A stretch of DNA of 64,000 bases from Datisca glomerata (lineage: Eukaryota > Streptophyta > Magnoliopsida > Cucurbitales > Datiscaceae). This document shows positions 1-10,350 of this stretch, piece by piece. The stretch covers positions 91,346 to 155,345 of the forward strand of contig QANY01004680.1 of assembly GCA_003255025.1 (NCBI GenBank). Direction: 5' to 3'. How positions within the stretch are numbered: the stretch's first letter is position 1; each line of letters begins with the position of its first letter. The notes below the pieces were generated by a model. The model saw only the letters and a list, made by a program, of their open reading frames with translations, did no database searches and was not told the DNA's origin. The position numbers were made by a program, and so were the translations under genes.

Positions 1-540
1 GATAAATTTTAGCAATTTAACGTATAGGTGTATATGTATAAATTCTGTAATTATTATATATGAGATTGCATTAGGGTTGCATCTCTAACCCTAATCATAG
101 TGTGTGATTATCAGAGCAGAAAGAGTTTCTCTCACTTCCCCCTGCAGTTGCCGCCGAAAACTATCAGAGGAAGAAGAAAAATTATTTTTCTTCCTTAGTT
201 GTTTAGAGATCTCACATTCTATTCCTAACAATATCCTTACGAAACATACTTCTGAATCCTACGGGTGGTTGTTGGTGTGAAGATCAATTGGTTTTTTGTG
301 AATCTCAAGAACGAAGAACACAAGACAAATAATTGAATCCGGTCAAATCAGAATTTCTCCAATACAAGAAAATGTATAAATTGTTTCTATTTTTTCTAAA
401 TACGTTTATCTGAATTGTATGATCATTGAGTGATTTTATATTTAATTCGATTAAATATTTATTTTAAATTTTTTAATGTTCCACTTACGAATAGTTCATG
501 GTTAATTAATTTTATTCTTAATCTAAAAATTGATCCAACA
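1..540 (+). repeat. 3' end of a copia-like LTR (solo LTR or 3' LTR), cut by the window edge
   Basis: The stretch ends in a short A/T-rich tail closing with GATCCAACA. This resembles the inner end of the copia LTRs at 55787 and 63227 read on the minus strand, which finish with the reverse complement of TGTTGGAACCGGTTGG. It also shares the layout of a pyrimidine- and GAAGA-rich leader followed by a 'gttcatggtt' block near 497. No initiator-Met primer site follows, so it would be a 3' LTR or solo LTR. The start lies outside the window and no target duplication can be tested. Confidence 0.4.
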
Positions 541-2030
541 GGTAATCCCCCATGGGGGCACCCAATAGTATACCCATGGGGATGACACCTCATGGTGTCT
601 CCATGGGAGCGGCACCTTATGAGGGCGGTGTTCTCGACGTGTCAATGTTAGGAAAGTTAGCTCTGGTGTACAACTTTTTTTGTCAAATAATCACTCATAG
701 TTTAAACCCCAAATATAATTGTAGGCTTACTAAACCAACTAGGTTGAAACATATTGAAAAACTTCAAGCTTGCGTTTTTGTAATGAAACCACACTTACGA
801 GGGTTGTTCTACGTGCGTTGCAGTAGCTATTAGCTAGAATTATTCATATTCATGGTGATGTTATTCTTATTTAAATCCTCAACAAGTTTTAGTTGGGAGG
901 GTAAATAAGTTATTGGTATTTATATGGTACTTGTCAGTACACGTATAATATATTGCGCAGCCTCTAAACCCCCACGACGTATTCAACATATACTCCTTGC
1001 ATTTTCTAAGTATTTAATGAACTTTCATCATATTTTTGCGTGCAGTCCATGCTGGACAGTTTTTTCACTGAAAAAACTACACATCAATTTTACAAATCCT
1101 TAGGTATTAGAATATAATATGAGAAAGAATTTATTTAAGTGATTAAGTGACGTGTCAATCATTTATAAGTTGATATTTAATAATTCATTAAAATGATTTG
1201 ACAAAATAACATATAAATGATTGATAAATCACTTTATCAATTACTTGATCGACGTAAAACTATTTTAGTATGAGATAAAACTTCTTGAATATTATAATAT
1301 TATCGTGAGTGATTAAATTATATCTACGTACATTTCTTACTTGTTTAATTTCAACAGAAATTATAGTGCATATCTTTTTTTAAAGTTTTATATGAGAGAA
1401 TGATTTTTATATTTTTAATATGCAACTTTTTGCATGAGTTAATTTTTTATAGATATAATAAATGGATTGTTGAAATTTGATATTTCACTTACTATATAAT
1501 ATTAATTAAATGATTATATTTGCATCTAATACTTTTTAGTTATCATTTTGCCTATTATTTCTGTAATAGAGCCAATTAAGAATTAAACTTTCAAACTTCG
1601 AGAAAAACCTCAATAAATTGGTTGATGATAATTTAAATCAATAAGTTTTGGATTTCACACAAATCTCTCTTAAATTTGATATCTAATTTTTTTATTTAGT
1701 CAAAATCATTTAAATCAATAAATTGTGGAACACATACTAAACCCTGCCAAAAATTTCAACTTCATCCAAAGATATCATATAATTTAAAATAGTCCAAGAG
1801 GTTTGTCCACCTCTATCTCTTCCCATTGCAAACAAAATAAATCACATAATTTAGCAGAGAGAGAGAAAAAGAGAATATAAACATCATGAATTAATGCACC
1901 CAGTTCATGAAAATTCAGAATCAACTGTCAAACGGGCAAGCTTAGAGCCACCAGTTCTCCATTCAACCTCCTCCATACGTGGCACTATCACTTCCATGTT
2001 CGCATCCCTAAGCTATTATCACAGTCGTTC
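541..2030. other. Gene-poor AT-rich stretch upstream of the first gene
   Basis: No recognisable gene. An open frame at 552-833 begins in a Met/Gly/Pro-rich stretch over palindromic CCCCATGGGG runs and shows no familiar motif. The remainder is AT-rich. The last 150 bases become more balanced and probably hold promoter elements of the gene at 2118. Confidence 0.5.
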
Positions 2031-2035
2031 TTCCC

Positions 2036-2045
2036 CTTATAAAAC
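2036..2045 (+). promoter_or_regulatory. Probable TATA box of the gene at 2118
   Basis: CTTATAAAAC lies about 75 bases before the start codon. It is followed by a C/T-rich leader (2050-2090) typical of plant transcription start regions. The implied 5' UTR is about 45-50 bases. Inference from motif and position only. Confidence 0.6.
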
Positions 2046-2117
2046 CTAAGAACTACCCTCACCCTACTTCTCCACATTTTCTCAGCCCCCAAACACATTA
2101 ACTAGTTCAAGCTATAT

Positions 2118-3701
2118 ATGGATATTTGGCCTTGGATATGTGACCTTCCCAACTCGGAACATTGGGCCGAGTCAAACTCACCTCTTGTCTATCAATTCGC
2201 GAGCTCCAAACAGATTAGTCATGGAAACTCCACCAAGTCTATTGAACTCAGAGCCGAGCGGACCTTCGGTTCTAATGACGACCCGTTCTTGATCTTCTCT
2301 GTGTGCTTAAATGGCTTCCGATCATTTGGTTCCTCAACGCCCCTGTGGGTGTCTGACATGTGTGCTCTCTCGTCAGATAAACCGTTCCTCCCGTTGTTAC
2401 TCCAGCTTCTCCAAGAAATCATTTCCCGCTCACCCACCTCCCCCGACACCACCTGCCCACGTTCTCAGCTCCAAAAGCTCAAACCCGAACCGATTTCATG
2501 GGTCATGGACACTCACTCGCCCGAATCATTCTCTAGCTTCTTCAACCTCGTTTTCCTCACGCGCCTCTTCTGGCTCTGCGTCTGCAACGCCCCGAGCGAA
2601 GTCGGCTCCTTCTACTTTCAATCGTTACTATCTCCAAACCTCGAATCCCTGCCCTTCGAATGCTCTAATGTTCTTCGTACGTTTTTAATGACAGTCGGCG
2701 TTGACGCAGAGCAGTGTCTCATGCGCGCCATCGGATACATGGTGTCCAAGTGGTTGATTTTAAGGGAGGTAGGCGTAGGATTACAAACCTTAACCTCGCC
2801 GGCATCGTCCAAGAATTTAGGATTTTCGTACGCAACGGAGGCACATGGATATTGGCTGCTAAAGGGGTACGCGCCGGTGCCGGGGATGAGACTCGCCGGA
2901 GCAAAGGCTCCAAGGTATCAGTTTCCTCTCATGGACGCGAAAGACTCGGCACTAAAATACGCCTTGGCGCACCAGCAACTCGAGGCCGTTATGCAGTTCG
3001 AATATTCAGTTGGATTCTACGAAGGGTATATCCACGTCAGCGCACGTGTCGACAATTTTCGCTTCCATGTGGCTAGATTAGGATTCAACAAAGACGAAGA
3101 AGGGGAGTACGCAGAGGAGAGGCATTTTGTGTCACGTGTACGAGTCTGGGTGGGTCCCGAAGTCGGAGCGACTTACGTGGCCGGGTTGAGCTTGGGTAGA
3201 TCGACGGACAACAGGGAGAGAGAAATGAAAATACACAGAACCATGAAGGGTAGATATGGTAAATCAAAACTCCCCATGGTGAAACTGGCGGCGAGAATGT
3301 CGACGAGGACGAGGATTAAGAATTGGAGGTGGGACCAGGAAGCAGAAGGTAACGCGGCGGTATTTGATGCAGTATTATGCGACACCACGACGGGTAATGA
3401 AGTTGCCACGTGGAAGTTAGCGAGTGGTGGAGATGGTGATCAGAAGAGATGTGGAGGAGCAAATAGGCCGTATACGAAGAAGGGAGGGGTGGTGTTTGCA
3501 GGAGATGAGTATGGGGAGGAAATAGGGTGGAGATTGAGCAGAGAGATGGAAGGGAATGTGTTGAAGTGGAGAATAGGAGGCAAGATATGGTTGAGCTATT
3601 GGCCTACTGAGGTGAAAAGTAGTTCTTGTTTTGAGACAAGGTGTGTGGAGTGGTGTGATGAGGTTGATTTGCCTTTGTTTCCTCTTAAATTTAGTTTGTA
3701 A
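2118..3701 (+). CDS. Conserved plant-specific intronless protein, function unknown
   Basis: A single uninterrupted frame of 527 codons, far more GC-rich than its surroundings, with a TATA box and short leader in front. The protein opens with MDIWPWICDLPNS and continues through a soluble N-terminal region (residues about 40-95, including LWVSDMCALSS and PFLPLLLQLLQEI). A hydrophobic stretch follows near 140-160 (FFNLVFLTRLFWLCVC). The C-terminal half is conserved-looking, with FSYATEAHGYW, RVWVGPEVGA, NWRWDQEAEGNAAVFDAVLC and a closing CVEWCDEVDLPLFP. I recognise these motifs from a family of uncharacterised plant proteins usually encoded without introns. No catalytic signature is visible and I assign no function. 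The in-frame ATG at 2118 is the first after the TATA box and gives the family's usual start. Length and integrity suggest an expressed gene. The many overlapping frames on both strands are shadows. Confidence 0.9.
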   Translation: MDIWPWICDLPNSEHWAESNSPLVYQFASSKQISHGNSTKSIELRAERTFGSNDDPFLIFSVCLNGFRSFGSSTPLWVSDMCALSSDKPFLPLLLQLLQEIISRSPTSPDTTCPRSQLQKLKPEPISWVMDTHSPESFSSFFNLVFLTRLFWLCVCNAPSEVGSFYFQSLLSPNLESLPFECSNVLRTFLMTVGVDAEQCLMRAIGYMVSKWLILREVGVGLQTLTSPASSKNLGFSYATEAHGYWLLKGYAPVPGMRLAGAKAPRYQFPLMDAKDSALKYALAHQQLEAVMQFEYSVGFYEGYIHVSARVDNFRFHVARLGFNKDEEGEYAEERHFVSRVRVWVGPEVGATYVAGLSLGRSTDNREREMKIHRTMKGRYGKSKLPMVKLAARMSTRTRIKNWRWDQEAEGNAAVFDAVLCDTTTGNEVATWKLASGGDGDQKRCGGANRPYTKKGGVVFAGDEYGEEIGWRLSREMEGNVLKWRIGGKIWLSYWPTEVKSSSCFETRCVEWCDEVDLPLFPLKFSL

Positions 3702-4651
3702 ATTGAAGTACACTCATCTCCAACGAAAGATATATTATGCTAAAATCTCATGTAAAGTTCATCTTTTCATATATATTGGGTAAACAACTTATCGAATTCT
3801 GATATTAAGATATCTATCTTATTCATCTTTGAAAAAGATTGTAGATTCTCTTAATCAAATTTTATCGATCTTATCTTTTTGTGTTAGATAGTCCATTGAT
3901 CCTATATATAAGGAGAAATTTTTGAAATAACGGTCATAATGTGAACGTTTATTATTGTGCATTGAACCACAGATGATTTGATACACAATATATACAATTA
4001 CACTGTGGCTGCCTCTCTAAGAATTTCTCTTATATAAGAGAGGTTTTACTCATCAACATTAATATGTTGGTGATGTATCTGAAACACATTTTTATCATTT
4101 AAAAAACTTTTATGTAGAAAAAACATAGTCAAATATTTTTTGAAATGTTCTGAAATATAATAGACACCCACTTAAGTGCTTCAAATGAAAAAATATATAC
4201 TTTCATATGTGAAAGGAAAAAAAAGACATGCAATATGAATTATCAACGGTGCATGTGCTCTTACGAAAAAAACCACGACCATTTCTGAAGATTTTGTAAG
4301 GGAAAGATTGAATACATATTAGATTGATTAAGTTTTAAACCAAATTTCATTCCACCAAGTGATATGTCATTCATTTATTAATTGATGTTTTAATATTTCT
4401 TATGATAGTTTTACCACTTGACCTATAATTGATAAACACATCACTTGATCAAATAATATTTGATACTCTATAGCAACTCACTAGAGAAAAATGAGATTTT
4501 TGTTAGTTTTATACAGATAATTGAAACAAATGAAATGTAGGCCTTTTCTTGGCATTGAGGGTTTTCAAATACATTGCTAGTGCATAATAACCAATAACTA
4601 AAGATATATCTGCGGTTGTAAACTACAGATGTAGATAAAAATATAAATTTT
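3702..4651. other. 3' flank of the gene and AT-rich spacer
   Basis: This probably contains the 3' UTR of the preceding gene; no canonical AATAAA is evident close to the stop. The rest is AT-rich with no recognisable gene, RNA or repeat. Confidence 0.5.
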
Positions 4652-4895
4652 AAGGAAAAAATATATTTTTATATCTTAAACTATCGTGATTAAACATTTT
4701 AAACCTTAAATTATAAAACCTTACACTTTAAACCTTAAATTATTTAAAACTAACAATAAAAACCTTAATCTTAATTCTGTTAACTTACCCTTAAAATTAA
4801 TCAAAATAACGTCACTTAAAACGACGTTTTAGTACGTGGATAGCCTATACCCACAACCACACACCACTCTTCTATATGCCGAAACAGCCCCTGTT
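4652..4895 (+). repeat. Left terminal inverted repeat of the 1.4 kb element
   Basis: Matches the reverse complement of 5800-6035, with scattered differences and small indels. The best-conserved blocks are the AT-rich run near 4730-4755 and the ACGACGTTTTAGTACGTGG region near 4822. Confidence 0.65.
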
Positions 4896-5799
4896 CGAAC
4901 AACCTCCTCCCCTCTTTGAAGGAAGCTTCTGCGATTTCTCTCTTCGAAGAAGCTCCTCCCCTTTGATGCCCATATTTGAGGTAAGTTTTCTATGGGATTT
5001 CTCTTTTATTTCTGCGATTTCTCTTCAGTTTCTCTTTCTCCACCATTTGTTTCCGATCAAGGGTTTTCGTGTGATTTCTCTCTCTTAATGTGCCTATTTT
5101 TTGTGATTTGATTCGATTAATGGTTTTTAGTTCCGGATTAGTCTTCTTTCTTAGGATCTACTCTCTGCAATTCTGATTCTGATTTAAATAAGTCTATTTT
5201 CTTATGCCTGGTTTTCGTTTGATATGCGATTTCTTATGAACTGCTCTCTTCGATTCTGATTGTGCGTCGAATAAGTCTATTTTCTCTGCGATTTTTCTTC
5301 GATTTCTCTTTCTCTTGGTGTGCTTGGTAGGTTTTCTCTGAGATTTGGTAAGGTTATCTATTTCTCTGCTCGTTATATACTGATTCGGTTCGAATGTTTC
5401 TTCTCCAGAGAATACAATGGAAATAACGCAAATAAGGATTTCTTCTCCAGAATTGATATATTTCCCCTGCATCCAGTGAAAATCTGCTATTTTCATGGAG
5501 CACCAACCTTCTAGATCAATCTGAAAGGCTCAAAATATGGAGTCAGAATATATAAAAATGGAAAAGAGATACAAAAGTGAGAGCCAGAAGAATGGAAGAA
5601 TCAAATTCATTAATCTTCTTTACTAGATTTGAAGAGGAGCTTGAAAATCACGGTTAGAAGTTCTAGAGCCTGAGTTGAAGTCTTTCTGAGATGGATTCCA
5701 GGATTGTGAACTATAAGAAACAACTAGAAAATTAACAAGTGTATTCAATGAATGATAACTGTGAGGAAATGAAACTGAAAGAAGATTTGCATTTTCTCC

Positions 5800-6035
5800 G
5801 ATCAAAACAGGGGCTATTTGGGTACAAGAGGAGTGGTGTTCGGTTGATAGTATAGTCTACGCCACATACTAAAACGACGTGGTTTCAAAGTTTGAAACAA
5901 AATAACAAAGTTGAGGTTAAGATTTTTATTGTTAGTTTTAAATAATTTAGAATTTAAAATGTAATATTTTATAGTTCAGCCTTTTAAAGTGTTTTATGAT
6001 GATAATTTTTAAAATACAAAAGTAAATTTTCTCTT
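5800..6035 (-). repeat. Right terminal inverted repeat of the 1.4 kb element
   Basis: Reverse-complement partner of the left arm at 4652-4895. The copies are diverged but alignable along their whole length, so the element is not recent. Confidence 0.65.
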
Positions 6036-6703
6036 GTTTTTAATTATAGCGGCTTCCTTTGCCTTCGTTTTAGAGGAAAAAATAATGTCGTTTTGGATTA
6101 GAGATGTTTTTTATCGGATTAGAGATGGTTTTGTTTATTTGTTTAAGTTTAGGGATAATTTAGTAATTGCTCTTATTACATTTCTTCTTCTTTGCGTATA
6201 AATATTTCATTGTATCTAGACTTGCATTAACTCAATACATTATTTCTTCTACTTTTTTCTATAGGGTATGAGTGTGGGGATTAAACCAATTACGCAACTC
6301 AATTTGTCTAGAGCTTAAACTTTTAGGTTGTAACTTATTTAACTTTAACTTTAATCTGTAAGCTAAAACTTATTTGGTTTAGCTTATTATAATTAACTTT
6401 AAGTTATAATTTATTTTAAATTGATATTTGACAAATAAGTGAATAATTAAATTATTTTAATTGGAACTACTTTGGTATCTCTCTTAATGATATAGTTCGC
6501 ATTTAACTCATTTTTTTAATATCCATCTTTTTTCAAATCGTTAATCTAATGAGAGTTATTCTGACCCGTCTGTTTTCTCGACTCGAACCAACCCGTGATT
6601 CATCTCAGTCGGTGTTCCACTCGATGTCGTCTCCCGGACTCGACCTCGGCCCCCAACCTAAGGGTCAGGGTCGAGATCGAGGTTGGGTTCAAGAACATTT
6701 TAT
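6036..6703. other. Spacer without recognisable gene
   Basis: AT-rich sequence with a small GC-rich island near 6545-6690. The island has a 62-codon frame without motifs. Nothing further can be supported. Confidence 0.5.
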
Positions 6704-8925
6704 TAATTTAATTAAAATTAACTTTATTAATATTTAGTTTAATGTTATTAATTTATTTAAATATTAATAAAAATATTTAAAATTATTCTTAAAATTTCAC
6801 GTAAAAATTGTGTATTACATCTCTTGTTTTATTAATTTAAGTACAATTATTTCTTTAAAATTCAAGCATTATTAACTTATTTAAATATTAATTAAAATGG
6901 ATTAAAATTAATTTTTTTATTTTTAATTAAAATATTAATAAAAAATCATTTTATTAATTAATTAAAATTTAGTCTAGCAATATTAATTCATTTAAATATT
7001 CATAAAAAATAATTAAAATTAATATCAAAAGTTTCACATGAAGATATTTTTATTATATCTCTTATTTTATTAATTTGATTAAAAATATTTTATAAATTTA
7101 GTTCAGCGTTATTAATTTATTTAAATATTAATTAAAATTGATAAAATTTTAACGTTACATTTACATGTCAAAATATTTTTTAGATAATATATAATTTAAA
7201 GGACACTTAAGTAACTTCTTGTTATTTATACAAATTTATAATAAAAGATCATTTTGTACCAAATGTAGCGATTGTTGACGGATAAATCTCGGGAAGAGAT
7301 CAGGCCAACAATGTCTCTCTCCACCTTTCTTTCTTCACACATGCAATTGGGGAGGTAAGTAAGAGACCAAGGTTGAAAGAGCTGGTCTCCTTCTTACCCC
7401 TCTGAAGCTTAAGTCAGTAAGGGATGAAATGATAGAAAAGTAGAGAAGTAGTTCGAAGTTATTGCGTACCTGTTGAAATGCATTTACTAAGGTATTTATA
7501 GTAGAGGGTTGGTCTCAAGCTGGGTTGACATCTGTACTGTTGCAGGCATTCCCTCCAATGGGGTGCTTCCTCGGACCAACCCTACATTTTAGCTTCTCTT
7601 ATTGGCTTGGCGAGATACGAGGTAAGAGGTGATGACCTCAGGTGGTGTCAGGAAAGCCTGTCCTCGTACCACTCTATGCGCTTGCTCGGCTTCCATTGGA
7701 CTGACGATATTAAATGCTTATGATGACACTTTGTTGCGCACAGGTTAACTGACGCCTTAGATGCTGAGCTTCATGCCTTTTATCATTCTTTGCCATCTGA
7801 TCGGTCTAGGTGTATTAAATGTATTCGTTGACACCTGCGTACTTCTAGCTCGGTCTAGGAGCCAAATTCAAACTGAGGCGTGATGTTTCCCACCCTCATA
7901 TCCTCTTCTCTCTGCTGAGAGTCCTTACGTGTTTTATCTGAAAGGTATTTGGGTCTGGGTACACCCTTGACTTCGAGTGTGTAGTACTTCACGGACCTGG
8001 GCGGGGGCTGAACTGGCTTCCCTAAGGCCCCATCTTATTGTCCTTAAAGGTCTTTCTACATAGCCAAAAACGGGTATAACAACAATCATTAATTATCACT
8101 CATCACATCATAAATTATCATGTATAACCGAACATGACAATCTTATTTTACAAGCAACTGAATTGTATGCAATTAAATTACTAGTAATTAAAATGCGATG
8201 ATCATTCTATATTACGCAAACCAAACGGCCCCGAAAGATAATTCATAAATTTATCATGATCTAATTATAGGTTAGTTATCGATTATATATAACTTTTTAA
8301 TCATCACATAAATGATGAATTTAATCAAATAGAAAATAAAATTTTTAAAAGAATGTTTGATAATTCTTTTTGAAAATTTAGTAAATATATTAAAAATCGA
8401 AAGTGTACAAAAATATCAGGGATAATATCCTAGACCTTTAAGCAAGGACTAGCCAAATTAATTTGTTTACTTAGCTTAGACGTTAGAATCATAATAAAAT
8501 ATGTAACATACTAAAAATGTGCCCTTTAGGAAATGGTACTATTTCCATCATTTAGTTGTTGTTCGTAAATTTTCCATCACACAATACTACTAACTAACAT
8601 CTTATTCCACTATTCTTAATATAATTGTTAATCATGTGTTATAAAATAATGTATATTTTTTATCTATTAATCGAATTACTCTTAATAATATACCGTTAAC
8701 ATATATTATCATTCCACAAATTTGTACTAAACATAACCCCACATATTCATAATAATTTAGATATATGAACTTACCTGCTGAATGTCATTAAATATTAAAA
8801 TTTCTTAAAGACATGTAAATTCAATCACTACACCTAATTATTATTAGGCTAAAATATATATATCCATCCCTATAATTTGATCAAAATATAAAATATACCA
8901 TTAAACTTTTTTTTATATTGTATAT
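6704..8925. repeat. Tandem segmental duplication, copy 1 (interrupted by a solo LTR)
   Basis: Base-by-base similarity to 8926-10350 in the same order and orientation. Shared landmarks are TTTAAATATTAATAAAAATA near the start, TTATCACTCATCACATCATA, AATTTATCATGATCT, GTGCCCTTTAGGAAAT and a closing AAACTTTTTTTTATAT. Without the 809 bp solo LTR at 7273-8081 the unit is about 1.4 kb, like copy 2. The content is very AT-rich with no coding capacity. Confidence 0.85.
7273..8081. mobile_element. Solo LTR of an LTR retrotransposon (Ty3/gypsy-like), 809 bp
   Basis: Starts TGTTGACGGATAAAT and ends CGGGTATAACA, so it has TG...CA ends. It interrupts copy 1 of the duplication exactly where copy 2 is continuous. 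The flanking five bases are GCGAT and ACAAT, and the uninterrupted copy reads GCAGT, consistent with a decayed 5 bp target duplication. The interior is far more GC-rich than its flanks and has no coding frame. A solo LTR arises by recombination between the two LTRs of a full element. Orientation is uncertain. Confidence 0.8.
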
Positions 8926-10350
8926 TTTAATTTAATTAAAATCAACTTTATTAATATCTAGTCTAACATTATTACTTTATTTAAATATTAATAAAAATAT
9001 TTAAATTTATTGTTAAATTTTCACGTGAAAATATTTAGGTATTATATCTCTTGTTTTATTAATTTAATTACAATTATTTCTTTAAAATTTAGTCAAGCAC
9101 TATTAACTTATTTAAATATTAATTAAAATGAATTAAAATTCATTTTATTAATTTATTTTTTATTTTTCATTGAAATATTAATATAAATTCATTTTATTAA
9201 TTAATAAAAAAATTATTATATTTTGGTCTAGCAATATTAATTCATTCAAATATTCATAAAAAAAATTAAAATTAATGTCAAAATTTTCACGTAATTTTTT
9301 TTTATTCAATCTCTTATTTTATTAATTTGACTAAAAATATTTTACAAATTTAGTTTAGTATTATTAATTTATTTAAATATTAATTAAAATTAATTAAAAT
9401 TTTAATGTTTAAATTACAAGTCAATAATTTTTTTTAGATAATATATAACTAAAAGGACACATAAGTAACTTATTATTATTTATACAAATTTATAACAAAA
9501 GTTAACTTATACCGAACATAGCAGTCATTAATTATCACTCATCACATCATAAATTATCATGTACAACCAAACATGACAATCTTATTTTGCAAGCAATTAA
9601 ATTGTATGTAATTAAATTACCAGCAATTGAAATACAATGATCATTTTAGATTATGCGAACCAAACGGCCTCGAAAGATAATTCATAAATTTATCATGATC
9701 TGATTTTACGCTAGTTATCGATTATATATAACTTTTTAATTATCACATAAATGATGAATTTAATCAAATAGAAAATAAAATTTTTAAAAGAATGTTTTTT
9801 TAACTTTTTTTTGAAAATTTAGTAAATATATTAAAAATCGAAAGTGTACAAAGATGTCAGGGATAATACCCTAGACCTTTAAGCAAGGACTAGTCAAATT
9901 AGTTTATTTACTTAGCTTAGAAGTTAGAATCATAATAATATATGTAACATACTAAAAATGTGCCCTTTAGGAAATTGTACTATTTCCATCATTTGATTGT
10001 TCTTTGTAAATTTTCCTGCACACATTACTATTAACTAACATCTTATTCCACTACTCTTAATATAATTGTTAATCATATGTTATAAAATAATGTATATTTT
10101 TTATCTATTAATTGAATTACTCTAAATAATATACCGTTAAGATATATTATTATTCCACATATTTGTACTAAACATAACCCCTCAAATTCATAATAATGTA
10201 GATATATGAACTTACCCTGCTGAATGACATTAAATATTAAAAGTTCTTAAAGACATGTAAAATTCAATCACTACACCTAATTATTATTAAGCTAAAATAT
10301 ATAATGCATCCTTTGATCAAAATATGAAATATAACTCTAAACTTTTTTTT
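8926..10350. repeat. Tandem segmental duplication, copy 2 (empty-site copy)
   Basis: Direct repeat of 6704-8925 without the LTR insertion. The empty site is at about 9515-9522 (ATAGCAGTCATTAATT context). The many substitutions and small indels between copies make the duplication old. No gene is seen. Confidence 0.85.

Larger units (their letters stand above)
4652..6035. mobile_element. Non-autonomous TIR element with long inverted repeats (MULE-like)
   Basis: About 1.38 kb bounded by inverted repeats of roughly 240 bp. The left arm (4652-4895) and the reverse complement of the right arm (5800-6035) share AAATTATTTAAAACTAACAA, an AAAACGACGT block, a run around ACACCACTC, and AGCCCCTGTT at the inner edge. 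The ends read AAGGAAAAAA and AAGAGAAAAT. The interior is C/T-rich with many short frames and reads like a captured 5' leader; no transposase is present. Long TIRs and gene-leader filling suggest a Pack-MULE-like element. I could not find a convincing 9 bp target duplication, so the superfamily is inferred. Confidence 0.6.

Noticed and set aside
552..833. 93-codon plus-strand frame near the window start
   Set aside because: Composition looks non-coding, it starts in repetitive CCCATGGGG sequence, and it has no recognisable motif or promoter.
2219..3713. Several minus- and plus-strand frames overlapping the gene at 2118
   Set aside because: They are antisense or frame-shifted shadows of an intact 527-codon frame in GC-richer coding DNA.
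4643..6044. A 9 bp target duplication around the 1.4 kb TIR element
   Set aside because: Flanks ATAAATTTT and GTTTTTAAT do not match in any close register, so none is claimed.
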